Assembly: GCF_004216775.1 (NCBI RefSeq)
Contig: NZ_SGXF01000002.1
Coordinates: forward strand, 186,001-250,000
Length of the DNA: 64,000 nt
Origin: Cuneatibacter caecimuris
Lineage (GTDB): Bacteria > Bacillota > Clostridia > Lachnospirales > Lachnospiraceae
Direction: 5' to 3'
Part shown: one piece after another, positions 45,151 through 54,289 of the stretch
Layout: every line of letters begins with the position of its first letter
Numbering within the stretch: position 1 is the stretch's first letter
Notes under the pieces: model-generated
What the model was told of the DNA's origin: nothing
Database searches by the model: none
Seen by the model: only the letters and a program-made list of their open reading frames with translations
Translations under genes and position numbers: made by a program

Positions 45151-48018
45151 TTATATGATTTCATGAAATTCTTCCATCGTCATCAAAATCTTCCTGGGCT
45201 TCGTTCCTTCTTCCTCACCCACAACGCCGGCTTCCGCCAGCTGGTCCATGATTCTCGCCGCCCGGTTGAAACCGATTTTAAACGCCCGCTGCAGCATGCC
45301 GATAGACGCTTTATCTTTCTCAATGATAAACCGGCCGGCCTGTGCGAAATATTCATCCTTGTCCCCGCCATGGCCCGGCCCGCCTGTCTCGGCTGTTCCC
45401 GGACCGGACGCCTCCAGATTCACGTCGCTGTGACCTCCGCCAATCACGTTTGTCTGCCCGGAAAGGAATTCTACCACATTGCTGACCTCCTGGTCCGAAA
45501 CAAAAGCGCCCTGTATGCGCACCGGCTTCTGATACCCATAAGGGTAAAACAGCATATCTCCTTTGCCCAGCAGCTTTTCCGCGCCGTTCATATCAATGAT
45601 GGTACGGGAGTCCACGCCGGAAGAAACTGCAAACGCAATTCTGGACGGCACATTCGCCTTGATCAGGCCGGTAATCACGTTGACAGAAGGCCTCTGCGTG
45701 GCGATCACCAGATGGATACCCGCCGCCCGGGCCATCTGCGCCAGACGGCAGATCGCGTCCTCCACCTCCCCGGACGCCACCATCATCAGATCCGCCAACT
45801 CGTCCACAATGATCACAATCTGAGGCATTTTATTCAGCCCTTCCGGGCTGCCGGCGGTTTTCAGCGCTTCTTCAACCTTCTGATTGTATCCCTTCATATC
45901 CCGGACGTTCCATTCCGCGAATTTTTTGTAGCGGTCCGTCATCTCCGCCACCGCCCAGTTCAGAGCGCCTGCTGCTTTTTTGGGATCTGTCACCACAGGG
46001 ATCAGCAGATGGGGGATGCCGTTGTACACGCTGAGCTCCACCACCTTGGGGTCTACCATCAGAAGCTTCACTTCAGACGGCTTCGCTTTGTAAATAATGC
46101 TCATAATCAGCGTATTGATACATACAGATTTACCGGAGCCCGTTGCCCCGGCGATCAGCAGATGGGGCATTTTCGCGATATCCGCCACCACTGTCTGCCC
46201 CGCGATATCTTTACCCACCGCGAATGCCAGACGGGAAGGATATTTTTTAAAATCTTCCCCTTCCAGAATATCCCGCAGCATCACCACAGAATTATCTTTA
46301 TTCGGCACCTCGATGCCGATCGCCGCTTTTCCTGGAATCGGCGCCTCCATACGGATATCCGCAGCCGCCAGGTTCAGCTTAATATCATCGGTCAGCGCCA
46401 CAATCCTGCTCACCTTTACCCCCTGTTCCGGCTGCAGCTCATACCGGGTCACGGCAGGCCCTCTGCTGATATTGGTGACCGTGACGCCCACGCCGAAATT
46501 CTGCAGGGTCTGCTGCAGCTTAATGGCTGTCTCCTTCAGCTCCCTGTCCAGCCCTTTCGCCCCTTTGGGAGCCGCTCCCCGCTTTAACAGCGTCAGAGGG
46601 GGAAACTCGTATTCTTTCAGCTCTATGTAAGGGTCAGGCCTGACAAAAGCTTCTTCCGACTCCTGCTTCGGTTCCGGCGGCGGCAGCTTCCTCTCTCCCG
46701 GCACGCCGTCCAGCTCCACTGTGATCACCTTGCCGCTCTTTGTCACTACAGTCTTATACTCATCCGCATCCTCCGGCTCTTTCTGCCTGGATCCGGCCTC
46801 TTGCGTATCCTCCGAAAGCACGGAAAAGGACGGCGCCTCCTTCGTCTCTTCTTCCGAGACGGAAACCGTTACAGAGCCCATATGGCGGGTCCTGTGATTT
46901 TGTTCCAGTTCTTCCAGCTCCCGGTCGCTGCGGCTGTCCCTGCCGGCCTGCACCACTTCCTCTTCCGGCTCTTCCGGATGGAGGCCGCTGATTGCCCCAT
47001 AGAATTCGTCCGGGCTTTTCCTGGACTGCGTAAACTCCTCCATCCTTTCGCCGCGCAGAATCTCTTCCGGCGGCAGCGCCGCTTCCGAAGGATTCAGCAG
47101 TTCCGGCGCCTCCCGGGTCTCAGTCTTTTTCAGCCGGGTGGCCGGAGTCACTCCGGTAACAGGAGTTTCAAATCGGGCCTTCCTGGCCTCTTCCTGTTTT
47201 CTGCGAAGTTCCGCCAGCTCTTCTTCTTTTCTTCTGGCCCGCTCTTCTTTCCGGCTCTCTCTGCGCACCTCATGGAGCTCCTGATGATAATGCATATCCT
47301 CCTTCACCGTGTCATAGGCCCGGCGCGACGTATCATACGCCTTTCTGGAGCTTTTCTGCAGCAAGATGAGAAAAGACCGTTCCGTCAGCAGCACCAGGCC
47401 GATTACGGCCAGAGCGGCCAGCACCACATAGCTGCCCACCGCGCCCAAAAAAGGGCAGAGCGCCATGCACATCAGGCCGCCCACCACACCGCCGCCGCTG
47501 CCGTCTCTGGACGCGGCATAGTAATCCGCAACAGTCATATACGGATCAAATGACGGATAGGCGAACATCTGCCCGATTCCGCAAAGGGCAGCCGCAAGCA
47601 CCACGGCGCCCGCCGCCTTCAGCCCGATTCCCCGGATATCCTGATTCGCGATCAAAAAACATACCATCAGGAACAGCAAAAAGGGCGTCACATAACCGAA
47701 CCATCCAAAAATGCCCAAATTGGCAGATTTCAGATATTCTCCTGCTACGCCGCACCATCCAAAATTTGATAATATAAATAGAACAGATACTGCCAGAGTA
47801 GCCAGAATCAGAATTTCGTTGCCAAAGGAAATCCCTTTTTTCTTCTGATTCCGCCCTCCGCGCCCGGAGCTGCTTTTCTTTGCAGAGCCGCTTCTGGCAG
47901 CTGTTTTTTTCCTTCCGGAAGCGCCGGTCTTTCCGGATGTTTTCGCTGACGTTTGTTTTTTTCTTACTGCTTGTCCAGCCAAAACTGATTCCCCCTGTTT
48001 CTTTTTGGAATATCTCAA
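45151..48018 (-). CDS. ftsK: FtsK/SpoIIIE DNA translocase
   Basis: 955 aa. A very basic start (Lys/Arg/Ser-rich to about residue 65), about four membrane helices ([17 protein letters not shown] first), a charged Glu/Arg-rich linker, the RecA-like motor with Walker [18 protein letters not shown] and [14 protein letters not shown], and the C-terminal winged-helix gamma domain ([20 protein letters not shown]). It pumps DNA through the division or sporulation septum. tepA upstream is the same neighbour as in Bacillus. Confidence 0.95.
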   Translation of the reverse strand: MRYSKKKQGESVLAGQAVRKKQTSAKTSGKTGASGRKKTAARSGSAKKSSSGRGGRNQKKKGISFGNEILILATLAVSVLFILSNFGWCGVAGEYLKSANLGIFGWFGYVTPFLLFLMVCFLIANQDIRGIGLKAAGAVVLAAALCGIGQMFAYPSFDPYMTVADYYAASRDGSGGGVVGGLMCMALCPFLGAVGSYVVLAALAVIGLVLLTERSFLILLQKSSRKAYDTSRRAYDTVKEDMHYHQELHEVRRESRKEERARRKEEELAELRRKQEEARKARFETPVTGVTPATRLKKTETREAPELLNPSEAALPPEEILRGERMEEFTQSRKSPDEFYGAISGLHPEEPEEEVVQAGRDSRSDRELEELEQNHRTRHMGSVTVSVSEEETKEAPSFSVLSEDTQEAGSRQKEPEDADEYKTVVTKSGKVITVELDGVPGERKLPPPEPKQESEEAFVRPDPYIELKEYEFPPLTLLKRGAAPKGAKGLDRELKETAIKLQQTLQNFGVGVTVTNISRGPAVTRYELQPEQGVKVSRIVALTDDIKLNLAAADIRMEAPIPGKAAIGIEVPNKDNSVVMLRDILEGEDFKKYPSRLAFAVGKDIAGQTVVADIAKMPHLLIAGATGSGKSVCINTLIMSIIYKAKPSEVKLLMVDPKVVELSVYNGIPHLLIPVVTDPKKAAGALNWAVAEMTDRYKKFAEWNVRDMKGYNQKVEEALKTAGSPEGLNKMPQIVIIVDELADLMMVASGEVEDAICRLAQMARAAGIHLVIATQRPSVNVITGLIKANVPSRIAFAVSSGVDSRTIIDMNGAEKLLGKGDMLFYPYGYQKPVRIQGAFVSDQEVSNVVEFLSGQTNVIGGGHSDVNLEASGPGTAETGGPGHGGDKDEYFAQAGRFIIEKDKASIGMLQRAFKIGFNRAARIMDQLAEAGVVGEEEGTKPRKILMTMEEFHEII

Positions 48019-48026
48019 TCAGTATA

Positions 48027-48743
48027 TCATTTTTTCCCGGAATTGTCACCTGTAATTTCCCGCTCCCGCCCCATGAGCTGGTATAACTTGTCGAAAGCTT
48101 CCCGGATTCCGCCCACCTCGTTGATCAGCCCGGCTTCCACCGCTTCCTTCCCCACCAGAATCGTCCCCAGATCCTTAGTCATCTGCCCTGTTTCCATCAT
48201 CATCTGTTCCACCCGGTCCTGTGAAACCCTGCTGTGAGCAGAAATAAATCCGGTAATGCGGTCCTGAATCTTTTGAAAATACTCATAAGTCTGAGGCGCG
48301 CCAATCACCATTCCGCTGAGCCGCACCGGATGAATCAGCATGGTTCCTGTGGGCACAATAAAAGAATAGTCCGTAGAAACCGCCAGCGGCACGCCAATAG
48401 AATGACTGCCTCCCAAAACCAGCGATACCGTAGGAATGGAAATAGAGGAAATCATTTCAGCAATCGCCAGACCCGCCTCCACATCGCCTCCCATAGTATT
48501 CAGAAGCACCAGCATCCCGCGGATAGAAGGATCATCCTCTATCTGGGCCAGCTTCGGCAGCACATGCTCATATTTTGTCGTTTTAGAGTTGGCAGAAAGA
48601 TTATCATGCCCCTCAATTTCCCCAATTACAGAAAGCAGGTGAATCCTGCTGCCGCCCGGTTCCTGAAGCGTCAGCTGCCCGTTATCCCTGATCTGCTCCT
48701 GCTGCTGTTTTTCCTGTTCCTGTCTGTTTTCAGTTTCTCCCAT
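48027..48743 (-). CDS. tepA: ClpP-class serine protease, TepA type
   Basis: 238 aa. A Gln-rich N-terminus is followed by a ClpP fold: HLLSVIGEIEGHD, LVLLNTMGGDVEAGLAIAEM, GGSHSIGVPLAVS (nucleophile Ser), PTGTMLIHPVRLSG (catalytic His). No signal peptide. TepA-like proteins degrade signal peptides and small spore proteins in Bacillus. The tepA-spoIIIE/ftsK order is conserved. It heads the long minus-strand run; the 236-bp gap upstream shows nothing else I can assign. Confidence 0.9.
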   Translation of the reverse strand: MGETENRQEQEKQQQEQIRDNGQLTLQEPGGSRIHLLSVIGEIEGHDNLSANSKTTKYEHVLPKLAQIEDDPSIRGMLVLLNTMGGDVEAGLAIAEMISSISIPTVSLVLGGSHSIGVPLAVSTDYSFIVPTGTMLIHPVRLSGMVIGAPQTYEYFQKIQDRITGFISAHSRVSQDRVEQMMMETGQMTKDLGTILVGKEAVEAGLINEVGGIREAFDKLYQLMGREREITGDNSGKK

Positions 48744-48978
48744 ATTAATTCCAAGCCTCCTTGATCACTCACCGGAAAACTCCCGATACACATCAGATTT
48801 TATTATCTCCCTTCAGGATGCGCAAAAAATAACAGGGCTATTCAGCAAAACAATTTTTTGTGAATGCCCTTGGGAAATAAAAAGAAGCAGGGTATATTTC
48901 GGCCTTGCTCCTATCAGTCAGTATATGCGGTTCAGTTCACCAAATTTTTGTTTGTCAAAGAGAAATAGAACCGAGCTT

Positions 48979-49158
48979 TTATCTGTTTTCTTTTTTGATT
49001 CTGATACTGCAAAAAGCAATGGTAGCTATCGCAATAAGCATTATGATATGGTCGATTCTCACGATTACATCAGAGAGAGGTGTAAGAAAGATATTTACGC
49101 CTGAAATTAGCAGCGTTATCATCAAAATGACTACACACACAATCCGTATTTTTTTCAT
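48979..49158 (-). CDS. small two-helix membrane protein
   Basis: 59 aa from ATG 49158 (AGGGAG upstream). Two membrane helices: VCVVILMITLLISGVNIF and HIIMLIAIATIAFCSI, separated by LTPLSDVIVRID, with basic ends. Not recognised. It lies between tepA and the alkylation-response operon, in AT-rich sequence. Confidence 0.6.
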   Translation of the reverse strand: MKKIRIVCVVILMITLLISGVNIFLTPLSDVIVRIDHIIMLIAIATIAFCSIRIKKENR

Positions 49159-49223
49159 AATCGTCACTCCCTAAAATCAAATTCTTCATTCCGCCAAACT
49201 GGAATTTGACGAATACTCATTCT

Positions 49224-49985
49224 TTATTTTTTTACACCGATTAGTAACAACCATCTATGGTCAAACCATATTTGCCCTTCTTTCCAATATGGCTCAAAGC
49301 CTGTCTTTACACCGCCATTTATATCAGCAGTCATAAGCTCAACTATATGTTTTTGAATATCCACAGGCGTATCTGTCAGTTCCATCCAACTTTGAAGATT
49401 CACAGGTACAAGAGTTGTTTCCTTCACTTGAAGATCAAACTCATCCTGATACAGCAATACAAATTCCTCCCGGCTCAATATTCGTGTGTGGGAATCATCA
49501 CGCATTTTTTCTATGGCATCATCACTTTCTCTCAATTCCTCTGCTGCAGCTTCCATATCCCAGACCACTAATTTCCCGCCGTTTTTTAGCACTCTTTGCA
49601 TCTCACCAAAAAGTTTTTGCGGTTCTGTAAAATGATGCAGAGACAGTCTTGTAATGACAAGGTCGAAGGAACCGTCATCATAGGGTAATTTCATTGCATT
49701 ACCTATAACAAAAGATATGTTTTGAATATGATTTTTTTCAGCAAGTTTCTTTCCCTGCTCAAGCATCTCTTCCGTCAAATCCAAGCAAATAACATCTTTT
49801 ACATAAGGTGCCAGGGCTCTCCCGCATATACAGGTTCCGGCTGCAACCTCCAATGTGTGTTCATTGCCTTCTGCATTAATCCGCCCTATCAAATAATCGG
49901 TGTATTCTACCTTAGACATATGATATGCTGCAAATTTTTCCGCCTGCTTTCCAAATGACTTTTTTACTTTGTCGTAGTTATTCAT
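49224..49985 (-). CDS. class I SAM-dependent methyltransferase
   Basis: 253 aa. Motif I reads LEVAAGTCICGRALAPYV, followed by VICLDLTEEMLEQGK, ISFVIGNAMKLPYDDGSFD and GGKLVVWDMEAAAE, a UbiE/MenG-like fold. The substrate is not apparent. Its start overlaps the ogt stop by 4 bp, so it is the last gene of the alkylation operon, an unusual place for a methyltransferase. Confidence 0.85.
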   Translation of the reverse strand: MNNYDKVKKSFGKQAEKFAAYHMSKVEYTDYLIGRINAEGNEHTLEVAAGTCICGRALAPYVKDVICLDLTEEMLEQGKKLAEKNHIQNISFVIGNAMKLPYDDGSFDLVITRLSLHHFTEPQKLFGEMQRVLKNGGKLVVWDMEAAAEELRESDDAIEKMRDDSHTRILSREEFVLLYQDEFDLQVKETTLVPVNLQSWMELTDTPVDIQKHIVELMTADINGGVKTGFEPYWKEGQIWFDHRWLLLIGVKK

Positions 49986-50521
49986 AGTGCCGTCCCTTTC
50001 TTTGGAATAATAAATTTGTCCATATCATTTTGTTCCAGTTTAAGCAGTGCAATTTTATTCTTAATACCTCCACCGTAACCTGTCAAAGAGCGATTTGAGC
50101 CTACCACCCTGTGGCAGGGAACTATGAGGCAAATAGGATTCCACCCGACAGCACCGCCAACTGCACGGGAAGACATCTTTTCAATTCCCCGTTTTTTCGC
50201 AATGTCTCCTGCGATGTCTCCATATGTTAGCGTTTCCCCATAGGGAATTGACAGCATATATTCCATGACTTCCTTCCGAAAGTCCGTAAGGTTTTCTATT
50301 TTGTATTTCGGAACAAAATCCGGTTTTTTTCCTTCAAAATATAAATCCAACCACTTCATCGTATCTTCAAAAACCGGAAGTAGCTTTTCTGCGCAGTCAA
50401 TACAATGCTTGGCTGCATCTCTTGAACCTTCAAACCATAAACCTGTAAGAAATTCTCCATCGCTGTTCATCCAAATATCCGAAAAACCATCAGGTGTTTT
50501 GTAATAATATTTGTACTTCAT
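49982..50521 (-). CDS. ogt: methylated-DNA-protein-cysteine S-methyltransferase
   Basis: 179 aa. The acceptor motif IVPCHRVVGSNRSLTGYGGG holds the reactive cysteine; GETLTYGDIAGDIAKKRG and RAVGGAVGWNPICL are also typical. It directly transfers alkyl groups from O6-alkylguanine to itself, a suicide repair. It is the separate AdaB-type partner to the AdaA-type gene upstream. 26 bp after the ABM gene. Confidence 0.94.
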   Translation of the reverse strand: MKYKYYYKTPDGFSDIWMNSDGEFLTGLWFEGSRDAAKHCIDCAEKLLPVFEDTMKWLDLYFEGKKPDFVPKYKIENLTDFRKEVMEYMLSIPYGETLTYGDIAGDIAKKRGIEKMSSRAVGGAVGWNPICLIVPCHRVVGSNRSLTGYGGGIKNKIALLKLEQNDMDKFIIPKKGTAL

Positions 50522-50547
50522 CGCCTTACACCTCTTTTCAACACCAT

Positions 50548-50901
50548 CTATTTTCCCATATACTCATTGGAATCTTTAGGCGCTTCCTCTCTATCCACAT
50601 CCGTATACTCACGAATAGCCGAACACACTGTAATTTTGTAGCTTTCAAACAGTTGTTCTTTTCCTTCCTTTTGGCACATACGATGCTCCATCACATTTCT
50701 CCAGCGTTCTACTGCCATTTCGTCTGTCCAGACATTCATAGACAGCAATTTTCCTTCCTCGTTCAGACTTAAAAACCTTTCTGCACGAATAAATCCTTCA
50801 AACCCGGACAACATAGACTTTAACATTGCGGCGTTATCAAGATATTTTTGCATTCCCACCTTTGTAGGTTTTACTTCAAACAATACAATCACTTTACTCA
50901 T
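50548..50901 (-). CDS. ABM-domain (antibiotic biosynthesis monooxygenase-like) protein
   Basis: 117 aa from ATG 50901, with AGGAG 8 bp upstream. A dimeric alpha/beta fold: VIVLFEVKPTKVGMQKYL, GFEGFIRAERF, LLSMNVWTDEMAVERW. Such small proteins can be monooxygenases or simply heme/small-ligand binders. It overlaps the AdaA-type gene by 8 bp. Its place in an alkylation operon is odd; detoxification of the alkylating agent is a possible reason. Confidence 0.8.
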   Translation of the reverse strand: MSKVIVLFEVKPTKVGMQKYLDNAAMLKSMLSGFEGFIRAERFLSLNEEGKLLSMNVWTDEMAVERWRNVMEHRMCQKEGKEQLFESYKITVCSAIREYTDVDREEAPKDSNEYMGK

Positions 50902-51472
50902 GTCGAAAATCTCCTGTTTTCTTTTTGTTTTTACTTTCTCTCCGGTATTCAGACGGCGTGATCTTTTCTTCTTTTTTGAAAAAGCTATAGAACGCCGATA
51001 AACTGCCAAATCCAACCGAGTAGGCAATATCAATTACTTTTTTATCGGTGTCCTTCAAAAGCCGTTTTGCTTCTGCTAGTCGGAGATGGTCGGCATAGGC
51101 TTTTGGTGTCATTCCGTATTCATCCTTAAAAATATCAGCAAGACGCCGTCCCGTGATGCCAACCTCATTCAGTTTTTTGCACAAATCAGCCTGCTCACGA
51201 TAGACTTTTTCAATTTTGCATTTTACATCCTCGGCGATCTGCTTCATGGGCTGATAGTCGATCAAATCACTTCTACAGCGTTTGCAGGGACGAAATCCGG
51301 CTTTTCTTGCCTGCTCTGATGTTTCAAAGAAACAGATATTTTCCTTTTTGGGTGGTTTTGACTTACAGGAAGGACGGCAGTATATTCCTGTCGTTTTTAC
51401 AGCGTAAAAGAAAACGCCGTCATATCCCGCATCATTGTTCAAAACTGCCTGCCACATTTCCTGTTCCGTCAT
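50894..51472 (-). CDS. adaA: AdaA-type methylphosphotriester repair protein and regulator
   Basis: 192 aa. The N-terminal Ada domain has the four zinc cysteines (GIYCRPSC and PCKRC), one of which accepts a methyl group from DNA phosphotriesters. The C-terminal domain is an AraC helix-turn-helix pair (GRRLADIFKDEYGMTPKAY, VIDIAYSVGFGSLSAFYSFF). When methylated it activates its own operon. The O6-guanine domain is absent and supplied by ogt, as in Bacillus adaA-adaB. It overlaps alkA by 4 bp. Confidence 0.92.
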   Translation of the reverse strand: MTEQEMWQAVLNNDAGYDGVFFYAVKTTGIYCRPSCKSKPPKKENICFFETSEQARKAGFRPCKRCRSDLIDYQPMKQIAEDVKCKIEKVYREQADLCKKLNEVGITGRRLADIFKDEYGMTPKAYADHLRLAEAKRLLKDTDKKVIDIAYSVGFGSLSAFYSFFKKEEKITPSEYRRESKNKKKTGDFRHE

Positions 51473-52113
51473 GATTTTTTCCTCGCTGGTGCAGGATCAG
51501 TAAGCTCAGGAATCGCACCTCCTGCGATTGCCCATAGATAAAGGCTGGCAACTGTACCATAAGGGGAATATCTTTTTCGGTATCGTTCAAACTTTGCCCT
51601 ATCTATTTCTTTATGGCGATACAGCATACGCATTCCCCGTATAATAGCCAAATCTCCATAGCTGACCACATCGGGACGCTGCATACAGAATGTCATAATC
51701 ATTTCCGCAGTCCAGACACCAATCCCCTTTAGAGAAGACAATTCCTGAATTACCTGTTCATCTGCCATATGATCCAGAGCAGATATATCAAAGGAACCCT
51801 CTCTGACCTTCCCGGTGAAGTCCAGAATGTAGTCTGCCTTTTTGTAGGTCATGCCTATAGATTGTAATTCATCACGGTTTAACGACGAGATACTATCAGC
51901 GCTTACATCACCAACTTTATCAGACAATCTATTCCATAGTGTTGCCTGCGCTGCAGTTGAGATCTGCTGTCCAATGATATGATGGACAACGGATGAGAAT
52001 AAATCATTATCAACTTTACGGTCGATATGTCCAATTCGGTCAATGACCGCTGCTAATTTTTTATCCTTAGATTTCAAATAATCTATTTCTTTTTCACCAT
52101 AACGAAAGTACAA
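51469..52113 (-). CDS. alkA: DNA-3-methyladenine glycosylase II (AlkA-like)
   Basis: 214 aa. HhH-GPD fold: HHIIGQQISTAAQATLWNRL, SLKGIGVWTAEMIMTFCMQR (hairpin plus Lys/Asp region, with catalytic Asp in RPDVVSYGDLAIIRG). It excises alkylated bases. I start it at TTG 52113 because GGAGGTGA lies 5-8 bp upstream; an ATG at 52128 coincides with that ribosome site and looks less likely. First gene of the unit. Confidence 0.9.
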   Translation of the reverse strand: MYFRYGEKEIDYLKSKDKKLAAVIDRIGHIDRKVDNDLFSSVVHHIIGQQISTAAQATLWNRLSDKVGDVSADSISSLNRDELQSIGMTYKKADYILDFTGKVREGSFDISALDHMADEQVIQELSSLKGIGVWTAEMIMTFCMQRPDVVSYGDLAIIRGMRMLYRHKEIDRAKFERYRKRYSPYGTVASLYLWAIAGGAIPELTDPAPARKKS

Positions 52114-52147
52114 ATGATTCACCTCCATAACGAAAGAATAGCACTTT

Positions 52148-52291
52148 GGAGCGATAATTTCTTTTCGTTTTTGGAAATCTAATTTTATATATTGATCTCA
52201 TTAAATTCTAAGTTATCGCAACACCATCCTCTTGAACTTGCGTTCAAGAAGCATCCCTCGCTCTGCTCGGTCAATTCTAATTTATCGCTCC
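52148..52291. repeat. nested direct and inverted repeats between alkA and the GNAT gene
   Basis: GGAGCGATAA (52148-52157) faces its complement at 52282-52291, and AATTCTAAGTTATCGC (52204-52219) recurs at 52273-52288 with one change. TCTTGAAC/GTTCAAGA forms a hairpin near 52231-52250. The right arm includes the stop of the GNAT gene. It looks like a small mobile or duplicated module end. Confidence 0.6.
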
Positions 52292-52722
52292 CATTTTAGA
52301 TAAACCATATCTACTAATTGTACTCCGTCTTCAAACATCAGATGGTCATAATTATCTACAAAAAAATTCTTTACTCTGTGCGATTCTTTGAAACCACAGC
52401 TTTTGTAAAAGGACAGCGACGAATAGCAGTCACCCGTTCCTACAAACATAACATTGCAACTTGAGCAATGAGTGAATATAAATTCTATCAGTTTTCTCCC
52501 ATACCCTTTTCGCCAGTAATTAGGCAAAACAGCAATGTTTTTCAGTTCATAAACGCCGATATCTTCTTGTGTGATTACACATTCAGCTTTCACGCCATCG
52601 TCATCCAAAACAAACATTTCACCGCGTTCAAGGTATCTATCTATCATGGCTTCAGACTCATCAGCCAGTAATAGCAGGTCTATATACTTTTTCTTATTAT
52701 CAGTAATTTTCCTTATATCCAT
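52282..52722 (-). CDS. GNAT-family N-acetyltransferase
   Basis: 146 aa from ATG 52722 behind GGAGG. The acetyl-CoA loop is VLPNYWRKGYGRKLIEFIF, and GDCYSSLSFYKSCGFKE is the second half of the fold. Substrate unknown. AT-rich like the alkylation operon; it is divergent in function and flanked by repeats, suggesting recent arrival. Confidence 0.85.
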   Translation of the reverse strand: MDIRKITDNKKKYIDLLLLADESEAMIDRYLERGEMFVLDDDGVKAECVITQEDIGVYELKNIAVLPNYWRKGYGRKLIEFIFTHCSSCNVMFVGTGDCYSSLSFYKSCGFKESHRVKNFFVDNYDHLMFEDGVQLVDMVYLKWER

Positions 52723-53018
52723 TATTTTCCTCCACAAACTTTCATTTGTCAAACTGTTTCATTATCTATATAGACGGAAAAAGCCAGCAAAAAATTCCGA
52801 ACCATGGCTATATTATAGCATGCTTCGGTCTATTAGTCTCACTCCAAAGCCCAGAATTTACAAATTCTCAACATTTGTTAGAGTGATAACATCGTAGGTT
52901 TGCTCAAGATAATGCTTGTGCTTATTCTTCTCACTCCAACAGGACCAAGTAGTAAAATTGTTTTTGCAGGCAAATGTCATTTTTTATCAAACAGAGCCTC
53001 AGCCAGAAGCCCCCTCAG

Positions 53019-53097
53019 CAGAGAGGCGGAAGAAAAAGCGGAGGAGGCTATTTGCCGTAAGGCATCGAGCCTCCGGAGCTTTCTCTTCCGCCTCTTT
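53019..53097 (+). repeat. structured intergenic repeat family B, copy 2
   Basis: Arm 53022-53039 (AGAGGCGGAAGAAAAAGC) pairs with 53078-53095 at 17 of 18 positions. Inside, GGAGGCT (53043-53049) pairs with AGCCTCC (53068-53074) and the tip is TGCC-GTAA-GGCA, a GNRA loop. The inner 36 nt match copy 1 with one change, in the GNRA loop. It abuts family A copy 5. Confidence 0.8.
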
Positions 53098-53170
53098 GCG
53101 ACTCCCTCCGGGGGATGCGCAGCTAAAGCGACCGCGCTTCAGCGAGAGAGTCCGGCGGACCGGACTTTAT
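53098..53170 (-). repeat. family A repeat, copy 5 (inverted)
   Basis: On the minus strand it reads CCGGACTCT, GAAGCGCGGTCGCTT, then GCATCCCCCGGAGGG, as in copy 1. GTCCGG-CGGA-CCGGAC (53150-53165) is a tight hairpin followed by TTTAT. Beyond B2 and A5, the 455-bp gap from 52723 to 53176 shows nothing I can assign. Confidence 0.72.
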
Positions 53171-53176
53171 ATCAGA

Positions 53177-54289
53177 TCAGCCCTTATGACGATATTTCGC
53201 CGCAATAGCATTCATCTGCTCCCACTTTTCTTCCATGTCCTGTACCAGTTTCAGCTGTGTGCGGCAGCGTGCCAGATTTTGCCCCTCCCAGTGGATTTTA
53301 AAATAAGTATCCCCCTGAAGGTAATCTGTCAGAAACCTCATCCCGCATTCCAGTGTCATCATCTTCGCACCCACCGGCAGCAGGGACAGTTCCGCAGTAG
53401 TCAGACTTTTGCCGCATCCTTCGAGAAATCCTTTTGTATAAGCTTCGAACAGCTCCATATCGCAGGACACTTTGGACAGGTCTGTTTCGTCTTCCGCAGC
53501 CGTGCTGGCGCCGAACCGGATGGAATCACCGTAATCATGCAGCGCCAGCCCCGGCATCACCGTATCCAGATCAATCACGCAAATTCCTTTTCCGGTCCCG
53601 TTGTCGATCATGATATTGTTCAGCTTCGTATCATTGTGGGTTACCCGGAGAGGGATTTCACCGCATTTTAATTTATCTGACAAAATATGAGTAAACGCTT
53701 CCCGCTCCAGAATGAAACGCGCTTCATTCCCTGCCTGCGCCGCCCTGCCGCATTTGTCTTCCTCCAGAGCCTTTTTTAATGCTTCCAGGCGCGCCGGAGT
53801 ATTGTGAAAATCCGGAATCGTTTCATGCAGGCTGCCTGCCGGAAAGTCCGCCAGCTGCTGCTGGAAACGGCCGAACGCCAGGGCGCTCTGGTAAAAATCC
53901 TCCGGCCTCTCCGCCTGGTCATAGCTAGTGGCATTTTCAATAAAACGGTAAAGCCTCCAGTAGTTTCCGGTCATATCCTGATAAAAGCTCTCGCCTGCCC
54001 TGGATGGGATCACATTCAGCGTTTCCCGATCCGGATCACCGCCTCTTTCCAAAATTTTTTTTCGCAGGAATGAGGTGACATTCACGATATTTTCCATCAG
54101 TGCCCTGGGATCGTAAAAAATATTGACGTTCATCCGCTGAAGAATATAGCGTTTCCTCCCGGATTTTTCTTCCATCGTGACGCGGAAAGTATCATTGATA
54201 TGGCCGCTTCCGTACGGGATTACTTCCGCAATTTTCCCTTCCGGTTCAAACTGCCCTAAAATCTCCTGCCAGTTCCATAATTCCTGCAT
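53177..54289 (-). CDS. sugar kinase of the phosphotransferase family (NahK-like)
   Basis: 370 aa. Motifs of the APH/choline kinase fold: GSGHINDTFRV, RYILQRMNVNIF (ATP lysine region), VTHNDTKLNNIMID (catalytic Asp and Asn) and VIDLDTVMPGLALHDYGD (metal Asp). The pattern is that of N-acetylhexosamine 1-kinase NahK, and the next gene upstream is a nucleotidyltransferase, as in lacto-N-biose/galacto-N-biose pathways. The full pathway (phosphorylase, epimerase) is not seen. Its ATG shares one base with the upstream stop (TGATG), so the genes are coupled. GGAGGAAC precedes it. Confidence 0.85.
   Translation of the reverse strand: MQELWNWQEILGQFEPEGKIAEVIPYGSGHINDTFRVTMEEKSGRKRYILQRMNVNIFYDPRALMENIVNVTSFLRKKILERGGDPDRETLNVIPSRAGESFYQDMTGNYWRLYRFIENATSYDQAERPEDFYQSALAFGRFQQQLADFPAGSLHETIPDFHNTPARLEALKKALEEDKCGRAAQAGNEARFILEREAFTHILSDKLKCGEIPLRVTHNDTKLNNIMIDNGTGKGICVIDLDTVMPGLALHDYGDSIRFGASTAAEDETDLSKVSCDMELFEAYTKGFLEGCGKSLTTAELSLLPVGAKMMTLECGMRFLTDYLQGDTYFKIHWEGQNLARCRTQLKLVQDMEEKWEQMNAIAAKYRHKG

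Noticed and set aside
45131-45151. Tetrahydrofolate riboswitch before fhs
   Set aside because: Only 19 bp separate ftsK and fhs, so there is no room.
45163-46587. Long open frame on the plus strand opposite ftsK
   Set aside because: Antisense shadow rich in His/Arg/Gln, no ribosome site, and ftsK is certain.
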